Numbered from the stretch's first letter, positions 34,983-44,675 are shown. The stretch: DNA of 64,000 nucleotides from Anaerolineae bacterium (GCA_022013685.1 JAKLPV010000124.1:1-64000), one strand, 5' to 3'. Numbers and translations are program-made. The notes: generated by a model not told the origin, from the sequence alone.

Positions 34983-35645
34983 ATGTCGGATGAAGACAAC
35001 GTGTCACAAGAATTCCCGGTGCTGGTCGCCCAGAACGGCCCCCTCGATGGGAGCCGCTGGTCGCTGGATCACACCCTGATGCTCGGGCGTGATCGCGGCT
35101 GCGATATCGTCGTCCCGGATCGCCAGGTATCACGCTATCACGCCCGGTTGACATCCGGCTCAAACGGCATCGTACTCGAAGACCTGGGCAGCAAGAACGG
35201 CACCACCCACAACAATAACCCGCTCCAGGCCCCGGTCGTGCTGCAAGACGGCGATATCGTCAAAATTGCCGCCGCCCAGGAATTTATGTTCCTCAGTTCC
35301 GATGCCACCATGCCGCTGGAAGCGGCAACCCCGCGCAACGGACGACTGATTCTCGACATGCGCTCACGCCAGGTCTGGGTATCGGGCAGGCAAATGACCC
35401 CGCCGCTTTCTGCCTCGCAGTTCCACCTGCTCTGGAAGTTGTACGAAAACAGCGGCAGTGTCGTCACCCGACTGGAGCTGGTCAACACCGTCTGGGGCGA
35501 CGAGCAGTCTGCCGGGGTCAGCGACCAGGCCCTGGACGCCCTGATCCGCCGCCTGCGCGACCGCCTGGCAGAAATCGACCCTGCGCACGCTTACATCGTC
35601 ACTGTGCGCGGCCATGGGATGCGCCTGGACATCCCGCAAGAGTAA
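34983..35645 (+). CDS. FHA domain / winged-helix DNA-binding regulator
   Basis: A protein of 220 residues. Residues about 12-105 form an FHA domain with all phosphothreonine-binding signatures: GRDR at 35-38, Ser50-Arg51 with His53, and Asn72-Gly73. Residues about 118-215 form an OmpR/PhoB-type winged helix (LSASQFHLLWKLYENSGSVV, then the LDALIRRLRDRL recognition helix and VTVRGHGMRL wing). There is no receiver domain. It may change DNA binding when it meets a phosphorylated protein, for example a target of the kinase at 17264; this link is inference. The PPOX gene starts 5 nt after its stop. Confidence 0.92.
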   Translation: MSDEDNVSQEFPVLVAQNGPLDGSRWSLDHTLMLGRDRGCDIVVPDRQVSRYHARLTSGSNGIVLEDLGSKNGTTHNNNPLQAPVVLQDGDIVKIAAAQEFMFLSSDATMPLEAATPRNGRLILDMRSRQVWVSGRQMTPPLSASQFHLLWKLYENSGSVVTRLELVNTVWGDEQSAGVSDQALDALIRRLRDRLAEIDPAHAYIVTVRGHGMRLDIPQE

Positions 35646-35649
35646 ACAG

Positions 35650-36123
35650 ATGGACAGCCAACTCGCCGCCAAACTGGCGCAAATGATTCGCGGCACCCGG
35701 CGGGCATCGTTGGGAACCCTGCAAAACGGCGGGCCTTTCGTTTCGATGGTTTTGATCGCGCCATCCGCAGATCTGTGCAACTACTACATCCACATTAGCC
35801 GCCTGGCCCAACACACCCAGGACATCATTGTGGACTCCAGGGTTGGGCTGCTGTTTATGGAAAAGGATGATGGCTCTGCCGACCCGCAGCAGCTATCGCG
35901 CGTCTCGATCACTGGCCGCGCCTTTGAAGCTTCCAGCGGTGACCTGGATTATTCACAAGCTCAATCACTTTTCCTTGAACGGTATCCGGCTTCAGCCCCT
36001 TATTTCACCTTTCCTGATTTTCGCCTGTTCCGCATCAAAGCCGAGGCCGGGCGCTTCGTTGCCGGTTTCGCCAAAGCCATCAACCTGACTGTCGAAGACC
36101 TGAAACAAGCCAGCCAGACATAG
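35650..36123 (+). CDS. PPOX-class FMN split-barrel protein (HugZ-like)
   Basis: A protein of 157 residues of the pyridoxamine-phosphate-oxidase-like split-barrel fold. The N-terminus (RRASLGTLQNGGPFVSMVL) and the C-terminal AGRFVAGFAKAINL are typical of HugZ-related and general PPOX proteins that bind FMN or haem. It lacks the extra C-terminal domain of true HugZ. The start at 35650 is 5 nt after the FHA regulator stop, so both are one transcript. Role could be redox or haem handling. Confidence 0.88.
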   Translation: MDSQLAAKLAQMIRGTRRASLGTLQNGGPFVSMVLIAPSADLCNYYIHISRLAQHTQDIIVDSRVGLLFMEKDDGSADPQQLSRVSITGRAFEASSGDLDYSQAQSLFLERYPASAPYFTFPDFRLFRIKAEAGRFVAGFAKAINLTVEDLKQASQT

Positions 36124-36134
36124 CAAAAATATAT

Positions 36135-36167
36135 AAAAGGAGCGAGGCCGCTGGCCTCGCTCCTTTT
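36135..36167. terminator. Bidirectional intrinsic terminator
   Basis: Perfect 15-bp stem (36135-36149 and 36153-36167), 3-nt loop, A and T runs at the ends. Between the convergent PPOX and CpXC genes. Confidence 0.92.
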
Positions 36168-36180
36168 GATTCTTATCCAC

Positions 36181-37542
36181 TTACTGACTCAGGTTTTTCT
36201 TCATCTGGTACTTCAACACTACCCGGTAGGCCGCTTCCAATTTTTTGATCAGCGCGGCAGCTTCGGGGTTTTCGGCTTGCTGGGGTTCCATCTGTCCCAT
36301 CAAAGAACCAATCATGCCGCCCAGCTCTTCAGTGATCATGGATTCGTTCTGGGCTAAAATTTGTTCCATGACAGCCTCATCGGGCGCATCGACAAGAGCC
36401 TGCACCAATTCCAGTTCAGGCGGGGCGCTGGCCTGTTGCAGGGTCATCACAATTTGCTGGATTTTCTGCAAACGGTCGTTGTCCTGCTTCTGGGTGGCCT
36501 CGCGCATTTTCGTTTCGAGTACCTGGGCGATCACTTCGTTGTTGAATTGCTCCATATTCTGGGCAACCACCTGGCTGACATCCGGCGCATTCAGGATTTG
36601 CTCGATGAACTCATCAGCCGCCTTCATCTGGGCTTCGAGGGCCTTGTCCATCTGGTTGGTTAAATCGAGCAATTTCTCGCGCAGGGCTTCCAGGTTGGCG
36701 CGCTCATCGCTGGATGCTTTTTCAATCTGCTCGGTCAGGATCTGGAAGAAGGAATAATCCAATCCGTTGCGGGTTAAGCTGACCAGTGCCTTCAAACGGG
36801 CATCGCTCGGCGCAGCGATGAAAATTTCAAGCAGTTTCTCACGGGTCAAACCCTGGCCAACTTCCTGCAAGGTCTTCACCGCCGCTTCTATTTCCTGGAA
36901 CTGGCCCCGCAACTGACGCCCATATTCTGAGCCTTCGAGCAGTTCTTCCTGCAAAGCGCTCATCGCCTGGGCGGTTGGCTGTTGGCCAGATTGTATCGCC
37001 GCTTCAATCAGGCGATTAAACATGCCAAAGAAGGCTTCATCGAGCAGGGCCGCATTCTCCTTAATCATCTCAGCCCGCACGTCGGCAGCAGTGGTCTGCA
37101 ACAGGCGCTGGATAAAGTCGATGCGCTTTTGCTGTCCATCGAGCATTTCCTTGGTGACGCCATCGGCTTCCAGAATTTTTTCGATCATGCTCTGGTAGGT
37201 CAGGAAGCTGTGCGGGCGCAGCAGGTAGCCTTTGCGCTTTTCAGCAGGCAGGCGATTCATCACCTGGGTGATCAAAGGCCCAACCATTTTTTCCTGCTCA
37301 TTGACCGGCAAGCCCAAATCAGGCGGGAAGAAGGTCAGCAGCAGTTCCTTGTCATTGTCGTGATAGACGATCGGTGTCGGAATTGGGCCTTCAAACCCAC
37401 AAAACGGGCAGCGAGCATAGTTGGAAACACGTCCGAGCAGGCGCTGTTTGGCGCCGGGATCGGCAGAAATGTCAAAGAGTTGCTCAACCTGCGCCGTAAT
37501 CGGCTGGCGGCAGCGTGGACAGGCAATTTGGGATTGTGGCAT
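36181..37542 (-). CDS. CpXC-domain protein with long helical region
   Basis: A protein of 453 residues. The N-terminal CpXC domain has two metal-binding pairs, CPRC at 8-11 and CPFC at 45-48, and continues to about residue 125. The rest is largely helical and acidic with many Gln, Glu and Leu, with likely coiled coils. CpXC proteins are uncharacterised and are often found in Chloroflexota, Actinobacteria and Firmicutes; I cannot give a function. It lies downstream of the histidine-kinase gene on the same strand with a 76-bp gap. Confidence 0.85.
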   Translation of the reverse strand: MPQSQIACPRCRQPITAQVEQLFDISADPGAKQRLLGRVSNYARCPFCGFEGPIPTPIVYHDNDKELLLTFFPPDLGLPVNEQEKMVGPLITQVMNRLPAEKRKGYLLRPHSFLTYQSMIEKILEADGVTKEMLDGQQKRIDFIQRLLQTTAADVRAEMIKENAALLDEAFFGMFNRLIEAAIQSGQQPTAQAMSALQEELLEGSEYGRQLRGQFQEIEAAVKTLQEVGQGLTREKLLEIFIAAPSDARLKALVSLTRNGLDYSFFQILTEQIEKASSDERANLEALREKLLDLTNQMDKALEAQMKAADEFIEQILNAPDVSQVVAQNMEQFNNEVIAQVLETKMREATQKQDNDRLQKIQQIVMTLQQASAPPELELVQALVDAPDEAVMEQILAQNESMITEELGGMIGSLMGQMEPQQAENPEAAALIKKLEAAYRVVLKYQMKKNLSQ

Positions 37543-37618
37543 GTTGTATAAGTTCCGATTTCTTAAGGTTTGGTTTGGGGACTTTTGGGGACTAAAGAAG
37601 ACCTATTGTACCACCGCG

Positions 37619-39157
37619 TCAACGCGGCAGAGAGAAACAAATCCGCGCACCGTGGTCAAGCTGCGGGTCGACCCAGATACGCCCGCCATGCGCCTCAACG
37701 ATGGCCCGCGCCAGGTACAGTCCCAGCCCGGCGCCTTTGGTATGGCGCACAGCCTTGTCTGCGCGGTAGAAGCGGTCGAAGATGTGCGGCAGGTCGCGCG
37801 GATCGATCCCTGGGCCTTGGTCGCTGACCGTGACGATGACCTGCTCCGGGCGGATTTCGCCGATAATGCGGATTTCGCCGCCGGGAGAATACTTGATCGC
37901 ATTGGAAATCAGGTTCGACAAGATCTGCTCGACACGGGTCTCATCCGCCAGGATAACCGGAAACGGCTGCGGGAAGTCCACTGCCAGGGTGTGGGATTTG
38001 CTCTGGGTCTGGAAGCGCTCAGCGAGGCGTCGGGCGATGGAAGCCAGTGAGACATCCGTCCGGTTCAGGGAAAGGCCGCCCGCCTGGAGCCGCGAAGCGT
38101 CCAAAAGATCTTCGATCATGCGCGTCAGGCGGTCGGCTTCGTCTTCGATGACAGCCAACGAATCCTGGATGACGTTCTTGTCCCAGCGGGCGTCGTCGCG
38201 CCGCAGGGTGGATGCGTAGCCTTTGATGAGCGCCACCGGGGTCTTAAGTTCATGGCTGACAATCGAGATGAAAGTAGCCTTGATTTCTTCGGCAGTGCGG
38301 AAGTGGGTGATATCACGCACGGTGACGATGATGTTGCGCAATTTCCCGTCTGCGGCCAGCAGGGGCGCATAGGTTATGCCAACCGGCAGCGGAGAAGGCA
38401 GGCTGCGCTCCAGATCGCCTTCGACATACAGGTGGGCATTGGGGGTCAACGGCCAGCCATCGGCTTCGGATTCTTCGAGGGTCAACCCCTGCCGTTTGCG
38501 CACCCAGCGGATAATTTCTTCATGCTTATGGCCGCGAATCTCATCGTCCGTTTTGCCAAACATGCGTTCGAAAGAGTCGTTGACGCGTTCGATGGTATGG
38601 TCGGGATGCAGGATCAGGATGCCATCGGCGGCGGAATCAATCAGCGCATCCAGGCGTTGTTTTTCATAGGAGACCTGCCCATAGAGTTGGGCGTTATAGA
38701 CCGCAATCGCGGCCTGGTCGGCAAAAGATTGCAGGAGCTGCTGGTCGTTGGTTGAAAAGAGATCGGGGTAGGAGCGAAAGATGAAAATGACGCCAATCAC
38801 CCGTCCGTGCGCGCTGAGCGGCAGGCCGGTTCCGTTGAGCAGCCCCATGCTGGCGGTATAGGTCAACTCTTTCAACATGCGGTTGAGTTCTTCCACATTC
38901 AAATCGGCGGCATGGTCTTCAGCCAATAACGGCTCAAGGTAACGCAAAAACGCCGGAGGAATGCCGTGCGCCGTTGCCACGCGCCAACCATCGGCTGGCT
39001 GGTCGCGCAGGGCAATCAACCCGGCCTGGCCGGCCAGCATTTCAATCGCGATTTTCAGGATGCGCGCCAGCAATTTCTTCTGGTCGAGTTCCTGGGTCAG
39101 CGCGCGGGCGATTTCGAGCAGGTAGTCGCGTTGGCGTACACGGAAGTCTGGGAGCAT
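37619..39157 (-). CDS. Soluble sensor histidine kinase (GAF-PAS-HisKA-HATPase)
   Basis: A kinase of 512 residues without membrane helices. A GAF domain (about 15-160), a PAS domain (about 165-280), then the dimerisation and phospho-acceptor domain with SHELKTP (His302), and an HATPase domain with the N box (ILSNLISNAIKYS) and G boxes (DQGPGID, GLGLYLARAI). All catalytic residues are present. The GAF domain may sense a small cytoplasmic molecule or redox state. No response regulator lies next to it, so it is an orphan kinase here. It is upstream of the CpXC gene, which may be co-transcribed. Confidence 0.94.
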   Translation of the reverse strand: MLPDFRVRQRDYLLEIARALTQELDQKKLLARILKIAIEMLAGQAGLIALRDQPADGWRVATAHGIPPAFLRYLEPLLAEDHAADLNVEELNRMLKELTYTASMGLLNGTGLPLSAHGRVIGVIFIFRSYPDLFSTNDQQLLQSFADQAAIAVYNAQLYGQVSYEKQRLDALIDSAADGILILHPDHTIERVNDSFERMFGKTDDEIRGHKHEEIIRWVRKRQGLTLEESEADGWPLTPNAHLYVEGDLERSLPSPLPVGITYAPLLAADGKLRNIIVTVRDITHFRTAEEIKATFISIVSHELKTPVALIKGYASTLRRDDARWDKNVIQDSLAVIEDEADRLTRMIEDLLDASRLQAGGLSLNRTDVSLASIARRLAERFQTQSKSHTLAVDFPQPFPVILADETRVEQILSNLISNAIKYSPGGEIRIIGEIRPEQVIVTVSDQGPGIDPRDLPHIFDRFYRADKAVRHTKGAGLGLYLARAIVEAHGGRIWVDPQLDHGARICFSLPR

Positions 39158-39257
39158 GGGATGATACTGTTGAATGGAACTTAAGGGTTTAATAAACCTA
39201 TTTTATCACCCGCCCGATGGCGAAGTGTTAGAGCGGTGTTGGAGAAAGATTAATGAA

Positions 39258-39297
39258 AAAGAGACCCGCCAAGCAAAACTGCTATTGAGGTCTCTTT
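39258..39297 (-). terminator. Intrinsic terminator of the aminotransferase gene
   Basis: 9-bp stem (39258-39266 and 39289-39297), about 22-nt loop, T-run on the minus strand. It lies 33 bp after the aminotransferase stop. Confidence 0.65.
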
Positions 39298-39329
39298 GGT
39301 CCTTCGTCTTTCGTCCTGGGTCGTTCGAT

Positions 39330-40655
39330 CTACATTCCCATCGCTTTTTCAGCCAGGCTAACCGACTCTTCGAAAATCTTCAAGCCCTCGTCCATCTCGG
39401 CCTTCGACATTGAAAGCGGCGGAGCAATGCGGATGACCGATTTGGCGCAGCCGAGCAGGAGCAACCCGCGCTCGAAAGCGTTATGGACAACCACATCGCG
39501 CAGTTTATCGGCGGGTTCTTTCGTTGTTTTGTCGGCCACGAATTCGACGCCAATCATCATGCCGATGCCGCGCACTTCGCCAACCGAGGGGTGGCGGACG
39601 GCAATTTCCGCCAGCGCATCCAGGGCATACTGGCCGACTTCGGCGGCATTTTGCATATATTCACGCTCAATCAACTCAATCGTTTTTAGCGCAGCCGCGC
39701 AAGCCAGCGGATTGCCACCATAGGTGTTACCGTGCGAGCCGCGTTCCCAGGTCATGACCGAACGGCGCGCCACACAGGCTCCCAGCGGAACACCGGAGGC
39801 GATGCCCTTGGCGCTGGTGAAAATATCGGGTTCGACGCCAAAATTCTCGATCGCCCACCACTTGCCGGTGCGCCCCATGCCCGATTGGACCTCATCTGCA
39901 ATCAGCAGGATGCCATACTTGTCACACAGCGCCCGCAAGGCCGGGAAAAAGCCCGCGGGAGGCACGATATAGCCACCCTCGCCCTGGATCGGCTCGACCA
40001 GGATGCCGGCCACTTCTTCGGCCGGGACAACTTGCTTAAAAAGCTGCTCGTCAATATAGCGGACGACCGTCTCGCCGTAGTCTTCGCCGTGTTTGCGCTC
40101 CAAAATCGAGCGATACGGATTGGGAAAAGGCGCATGCATCACGCCATTCATCAACGGGTAAAAACCGCGATGATAAAGCGACTTGGAGGCCGTCATCGTG
40201 ACGGCGCCCATCGTCCGGCCGTGGAAGCCGCCGGTAAAACCGATGAAGTTGGTGCGGCCGGTTTTATAACGAGCCAGCTTCAGGGCGGTTTCGATCGCCT
40301 CAGTGCCAGAGTTGGTCATAAACGTGACTGCGGCTTCCTGCATTGGTGAAATTTCGTCCAGCTTTTCACCCAGTTCGATCATACCCTGGTGATAAAAATC
40401 GGATGAAATGTGCAGGAATTTCTCAGCCTGCTCCTGGATGGCCTTGACCACCTCCGGGTGAGAGTGCCCGGTGGAATTGACCGCAATACCTGCCATGAAA
40501 TCAAGGAAGCGATTGCCGTCCACATCCCACAACCACGAGCCTTTGCCATGATCCATGGCAAAGGGATAGTCTCGCGGGTAAGAGGGCGAAATCACTGCCG
40601 AATCTCGCTTCAGCATTGCGCGGGCCTTGGGGCCAGGGAGTTTCATTGGTTGCAT
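39330..40655 (-). CDS. Class III aminotransferase (acetylornithine/4-aminobutyrate type)
   Basis: PLP-dependent aminotransferase of 441 residues. Blocks are GNRFLDFMAGIAV, the SGTEAIETALKLAR phosphate site, ILVEPIQGEGGY, ADEVQSGMGRTG with the Asp that binds the pyridine N, and the Schiff-base Lys in TSAKGIASGVPLG. Length and blocks fit GabT/ArgD-like enzymes; substrate among ornithine, lysine, GABA or similar amines is not decided. Start at 40655 (MQPMKLPGPK) is preceded by CAGGAG. The ROK kinase gene lies 40 bp upstream on the same strand, and a terminator follows the stop. Confidence 0.93.
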   Translation of the reverse strand: MQPMKLPGPKARAMLKRDSAVISPSYPRDYPFAMDHGKGSWLWDVDGNRFLDFMAGIAVNSTGHSHPEVVKAIQEQAEKFLHISSDFYHQGMIELGEKLDEISPMQEAAVTFMTNSGTEAIETALKLARYKTGRTNFIGFTGGFHGRTMGAVTMTASKSLYHRGFYPLMNGVMHAPFPNPYRSILERKHGEDYGETVVRYIDEQLFKQVVPAEEVAGILVEPIQGEGGYIVPPAGFFPALRALCDKYGILLIADEVQSGMGRTGKWWAIENFGVEPDIFTSAKGIASGVPLGACVARRSVMTWERGSHGNTYGGNPLACAAALKTIELIEREYMQNAAEVGQYALDALAEIAVRHPSVGEVRGIGMMIGVEFVADKTTKEPADKLRDVVVHNAFERGLLLLGCAKSVIRIAPPLSMSKAEMDEGLKIFEESVSLAEKAMGM

Positions 40656-40695
40656 GGGTCTCCTGATAAGTTGAAAGGTTTAAGGTTGAAAAGGT

Positions 40696-41637
40696 TTACG
40701 GCTCAGGTACAGCCAGGGCAGCCAACGCCTGGGCGCCCAACAGACCAGCATCGTCACCCAATGCTGCTCGGGCAAAGATCAGGTTGGTCAGGTAAGTCGG
40801 GTCAAAAATATTTTCATGCAAACTGGCATGGAAAGGGTCAAAAAGGGCCGGGCCGCTGTTCGAGGCTCCGCCGCCAAAAATGACAATCGAAGGGTCAAAA
40901 GCCGCCAGGAAATTGGCAACCGCCACCCCCAGGTAACGTCCGGCGCGCGAAAGCGTCTCAATCGCCAGCAGGTCGCCCGCGGCAGCCGCATCAGAAACAT
41001 CGCGCGAGGTGATCGTGGACAGACTCGCCAGCGACGAAGGCCGGCCGGCCTCGATCTGCTCACGCGCATAACGCGCAATCGCCGTGCCGGAGGAAATCGC
41101 CTCGATATGCCCGCGCTTGCCGCAGCCGCACAGCGGCCCATCCGGCCAGACGGTGGTATGGCCCAATTCAGCGGCCAGGCCGTGATAGCCCTGCACCAGG
41201 TGTCCGTTCGAAACCACCCCGCCGCCAATGCCGGTGCTGATCGTCAGGAAAAGCACATCCTGGTGGCCCTGTCCCGCGCCAAACTTCCATTCGCCGAGGC
41301 AGGCCAGGTTGGCATCGTTATCAAGCACGACCGGCACGCCGAAACGCGCCTTCAATTTTTCAGTCAACGGGAAATTGCGCCACTCTTTGATGTTGGGCGT
41401 GGCAATGATCACCCCGGCATGCGGGTCAAGCGGGCCGGGCGAGGCAATCCCGATCGCGTCCACGCCCCCGTCCGCGGGCCAAATCGAAGCCACCAGCGCT
41501 TCCAGCCGGTCGTAGACCCCCGGTTTGCTGGCCTCGGTGCGGGTGCGTTCAGCCCGGACCGGTTTCAAAGAACCGCGCTCGAACAACGCCGCGCGGATTT
41601 GCGTCCCACCAATATCGACAGCTAGTATAAGTCCCAT
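40696..41637 (-). CDS. ROK-family glucokinase-like sugar kinase
   Basis: A kinase of 313 residues. The ATP loop LAVDIGGTQIRAA, the catalytic Asp region LDNDANLACLGE, the sugar-binding GYHGLAAELGH, and the Cys-rich zinc motif CGCGKRGHIEA with the following Ser/Thr block are all in place. The pattern fits glucokinase. ATG at 41637 has a TATAAT box 8 nt upstream, so the mRNA is probably leaderless; an in-frame TTG at 41646 overlaps that box. It is next to the aminotransferase gene downstream and the amylosucrase gene upstream, and would use the glucose released by the GH13 enzymes. Confidence 0.92.
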   Translation of the reverse strand: MGLILAVDIGGTQIRAALFERGSLKPVRAERTRTEASKPGVYDRLEALVASIWPADGGVDAIGIASPGPLDPHAGVIIATPNIKEWRNFPLTEKLKARFGVPVVLDNDANLACLGEWKFGAGQGHQDVLFLTISTGIGGGVVSNGHLVQGYHGLAAELGHTTVWPDGPLCGCGKRGHIEAISSGTAIARYAREQIEAGRPSSLASLSTITSRDVSDAAAAGDLLAIETLSRAGRYLGVAVANFLAAFDPSIVIFGGGASNSGPALFDPFHASLHENIFDPTYLTNLIFARAALGDDAGLLGAQALAALAVPEP

Positions 41638-41645
41638 AGTCGCCA

Positions 41646-41651
41646 ATTATA
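41646..41651 (-). promoter_or_regulatory. -10 box, leaderless-type, of the ROK kinase gene
   Basis: Reverse complement reads TATAAT, 8 nt before the ATG at 41637. No -35 match. Confidence 0.55.
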
Positions 41652-41703
41652 TCTTAGCGCGGGCCAGGGCGGATGTGACGAAAGGCACGTTTACAAGCGA
41701 GGG

Positions 41704-43692
41704 TCATCCCTTCACTGTGGCGAGCAAAAACAGGCTTTCGTAAGGCCCCAAAACCAGGTCGCACGCAGCGAAAGGCTCTCCGCGCAGCAGATCTTGAAAG
41801 CCGTATCCCAACCCATAAATCCTGAAAACATTCTCCGAAAGAGTCTGTTCCTGCTCGCTGAAATTGGCAAAAACGAGGATTCTCTGCCCTTCGGCCTGGC
41901 GGATGTAGCCCAGGACTTGTTCGCTGCCGGTGGACATGATCTCGATCGCGCCCCCACCGAAGCCTGGATTCCGTTTACGAAGCTCGATCAACGCCCGCAG
42001 CCCGCCGTAGACGCGCCCCTCAACCGTGGACGGTTTTTTGCGCGCGGACATCCTGTCCCAGTCTGTGGCCGGGCGGTGGGCCCAGCGGCTGTCGCCAGCC
42101 TTTGCGGGGTCTCGGCTATAGCCGTAATCATTCAGTGTGCCGATCTCATCGCCCAAGTAGATCAGCGGAATGCCGCCGACCGTCAGAATCACGGCATGGA
42201 TCAGCAGAATGCGCTTTATCGCCAGATCGACCTCGGCAGGGGTCTCTTCGCGCAGGGCTTTTTCCAGGCCGGCCAGCGAAGCGCAGCTGCCCGAAATTCG
42301 GCAGTCGCCGGTTTTCGGATTTTCCTGGAAGGGCAATCCGCGCGCAAAACTGCCGGGGAAACGCCCGGTATAGAAATTATTCAAGAAGCGGCGGTGGTCG
42401 CTGCCATTGACCCCCAGTTCGGCGGCGTCATCGTCTGAAAACGTCCAGCCGATGTCGTCGTGGCAGCGCACGTAGTTGACCCAGGCGCAATCAGGATCGA
42501 TGCTGAAACGTTCGCGCAAAGCCTGCTCAAGCAGGTTGACCTGGCGGGTGGCAAGCGTGTTCCAGAGCAGGGCCATCGTCAGCGGGTTGTAGGAAAGCTG
42601 GCACTCTTCGGGCGAAATGTATTTAACAACATCGTCCGGGTGGACAATCGCTTCGGATTTGAACAAAAGCCCCGGCGCGGCAATCCGTGCAACGGCGTTA
42701 AAGGCCTGGATGAGCAAGTGGGCTTCGGGCAGATTCTCGCAGCCGGTGCCGAGCTGCTTCCAGATAAAGGCAACCGCGTCCAGGCGCAGAGCGTCCACGC
42801 CGAGGTTGGCCAGGGCCAGCATTTCGCCGCTCATGCGTGTAAAAACTGCCGGGTTGGCGTAGTTCAAATCCCACTGGTAGGTGTGGAAGGTGGTCCAGAC
42901 CCAACCCCCACCCCCGGCCCCTCCCCCGTGACCTTCGGTCACGGGGGAGGGGAGTTCAGTGAATGCGCCGGGGTGCTCGTCGGGGAAGATTTCGCGCAGG
43001 GTGCGCTCGTAGGCATCCGGCATCTGGCGATCCGGGAAGATGTAATAAAAACCGCGGGTTTCGGGATCATTCTGCAGAGCGCGCAAGGCCCATTCGTGGT
43101 CGCTGGCGGTGTGGTTGAAGACCAGGTCGAGCACCAGGCTGATGCCGGCCTGGCGCAATGCTTCAGCCAGTTCGGCCAGTTCGGCGGTCGTCCCCAGGGA
43201 TGGGTTAAGCTCGCGATAACTGCTGACGGCATAGCCGCCATCGTTCTCACCGGGCGGCGATTTGAAGAGCGGCATCAGGTGCAGGTAGCTCAACCCGAGC
43301 TCCTGAAAATAGGGAATTTTCGCGCGCAGCCCGGCCAGATCGCCGGCGAACAGATCCACATAACACACGCCGCCGACCATCTGATGCGATTGGAACCAGC
43401 GCGGGGATTTTTCGCGCTCAGAATCGAGTTCTTTCAGTTCTGCGCGACGTTCGAACCAGCTTTTGGCCAGCAGGGTCAACAATTCTTCAAGGTGGTAGTA
43501 CAGGTCGTAGCGCTGGCCGTAAAGCTGCAAGAGCAAGCCGAACAGGCGCGGAAAATGGGCTTCGAGCCGGGTCTTAAAGGCAAACCAATGTTCAGACTGG
43601 CTGGCAATTTCAACGCCGAAACGGGCTTCGATGCGCGGCAAAAGGCGCGCCAACGTGCGCTGTGTTTCAAGGGGGAGGTCAAGTGGATACAT
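41704..43692 (-). CDS. Amylosucrase-like GH13 enzyme with an in-frame palindromic insert
   Basis: A GH13 enzyme of 662 residues close to amylosucrase (subfamily 4), which splits sucrose to fructose while adding glucose to alpha-glucan. An N-terminal helical domain precedes the barrel. Barrel blocks are [13 protein letters not shown], the nucleophile Asp in [10 protein letters not shown], the acid/base Glu in LLFKSEAIV, and [11 protein letters not shown]. Between FTE and WVWTTF it has an extra Gly-rich loop ([17 protein letters not shown]) coded by a perfect 16-bp palindrome at 42918-42952, where amylosucrases have a few residues. Sucrose phosphorylase or hydrolase activity is an alternative. 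It follows the fructokinase-like gene in the sugar cluster. Confidence 0.85.
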   Translation of the reverse strand: MYPLDLPLETQRTLARLLPRIEARFGVEIASQSEHWFAFKTRLEAHFPRLFGLLLQLYGQRYDLYYHLEELLTLLAKSWFERRAELKELDSEREKSPRWFQSHQMVGGVCYVDLFAGDLAGLRAKIPYFQELGLSYLHLMPLFKSPPGENDGGYAVSSYRELNPSLGTTAELAELAEALRQAGISLVLDLVFNHTASDHEWALRALQNDPETRGFYYIFPDRQMPDAYERTLREIFPDEHPGAFTELPSPVTEGHGGGAGGGGWVWTTFHTYQWDLNYANPAVFTRMSGEMLALANLGVDALRLDAVAFIWKQLGTGCENLPEAHLLIQAFNAVARIAAPGLLFKSEAIVHPDDVVKYISPEECQLSYNPLTMALLWNTLATRQVNLLEQALRERFSIDPDCAWVNYVRCHDDIGWTFSDDDAAELGVNGSDHRRFLNNFYTGRFPGSFARGLPFQENPKTGDCRISGSCASLAGLEKALREETPAEVDLAIKRILLIHAVILTVGGIPLIYLGDEIGTLNDYGYSRDPAKAGDSRWAHRPATDWDRMSARKKPSTVEGRVYGGLRALIELRKRNPGFGGGAIEIMSTGSEQVLGYIRQAEGQRILVFANFSEQEQTLSENVFRIYGLGYGFQDLLRGEPFAACDLVLGPYESLFLLATVKG
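42918..42952. repeat. Palindromic element inside the amylosucrase-like gene
   Basis: Perfect 16-bp stem (42918-42933 and 42937-42952) with a 3-nt loop, followed on the left by a C-rich run, translated in frame as a Gly-rich loop. Confidence 0.9.
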
Positions 43693-43778
43693 AGCAAACC
43701 TGAATCTTTAGCAAAAAGACAGGAAGGCATAAAGTTTTATGCATAAATCTTAAGCTCCTCGTGTCTTTGTGGTGATAT

Positions 43779-44675
43779 TTATATAGCTGCTTTGGCCAGG
43801 GCAAAGGCCCCCAGTACCCCGGCGCGCGCGCCAAGGGCGGGTGGGACGATATACTCGTCGATTTTTTCCAGGATTTGCGGCGATCGGACGTAACCGTTCA
43901 ACAGCCGGAGCGTTTCGGCGCGCACCAGCGGAAAAAGATGCGGCTGAGACATGACCCCGCCACCCAGAATGATGCGCTGGGGTGAAAGCGTGCAGATAAA
44001 ATCGCTCAACGCCAGCCCCAGATAGTGAGCTTCGAGCGCCCAGGCCGGGTGTTCGGGCGGCAGGGTTTCGGCCTTTACTCCCCAGCGTTTTTCGAGGGCC
44101 GGGCCAGACGCCAGCCCTTCAAGGCAATCACCGTGATACAGGCAAAAGCCTTCGAACGGGTCGGCCTGCCGGTCGCGCGGCAGGCGGATATGGCCCATTT
44201 CGGGGTGGACCAATCCGTGCATCAGTTTGCCCCCGACCATGCCGCCACCGCCGACGCCGGTGCCGATCGTCAGGTAGAGGAAAGTGTCCAAACCCTGGGC
44301 TGCGCCCCAGCGGCCTTCAGCCAGGGCCGCGCCGTTGACATCGGTGTCAAATCCGACCGGCAGCTTAAGAGCGCGCCGGACCTCCCCGGCCAGGTCGGCG
44401 TTTTGCCAGCCCGGTTTGGGAGTGGAGGTGATGAACCCGAAAGTCGGCGAGCCGCGATTGGGGTCGAGCGGGCCGAAAGCGGCGATCCCGAGGGCGGTCA
44501 GGGGGCGGCTGAGCAGTTTTTGTTGTTCTTCAAAGAAGGCGACCGCCTTTTTGATGGTTTCAGCCGGGCTGGTGGTCGGGAAACGCACCTCGGCGCGGAT
44601 ATCATCTGGCCCGGCGCCGACTGCACAGACAAACTTGGTGCCGCCTGCTTCAATTCCGCCGTAGAGAGGAGACAT
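43779..44675 (-). CDS. ROK-family fructokinase-like kinase
   Basis: A kinase of 298 residues. The N-terminal loop is [15 protein letters not shown], where the EAGGTK form marks the fructokinase/Mak subgroup of ROK. The catalytic region is [16 protein letters not shown] and the zinc motif is [12 protein letters not shown] with [19 protein letters not shown] at 44675 follows AAAGG and starts the conserved region; a longer frame up to 44714 is without support. It lies between the TreS-like and amylosucrase-like genes and would phosphorylate the fructose that the latter releases from sucrose. Confidence 0.92.
   Translation of the reverse strand: MSPLYGGIEAGGTKFVCAVGAGPDDIRAEVRFPTTSPAETIKKAVAFFEEQQKLLSRPLTALGIAAFGPLDPNRGSPTFGFITSTPKPGWQNADLAGEVRRALKLPVGFDTDVNGAALAEGRWGAAQGLDTFLYLTIGTGVGGGGMVGGKLMHGLVHPEMGHIRLPRDRQADPFEGFCLYHGDCLEGLASGPALEKRWGVKAETLPPEHPAWALEAHYLGLALSDFICTLSPQRIILGGGVMSQPHLFPLVRAETLRLLNGYVRSPQILEKIDEYIVPPALGARAGVLGAFALAKAAI

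Noticed and set aside
36181-37542. CpXC protein as part of a defence system
   Set aside because: No nuclease, toxin or NTPase motif in it or next to it.
42460-43746. 428-codon frame antisense to the amylosucrase-like gene
   Set aside because: High GC and codon bias keep the frame open; no family motif, while the minus-strand protein has all GH13 motifs.
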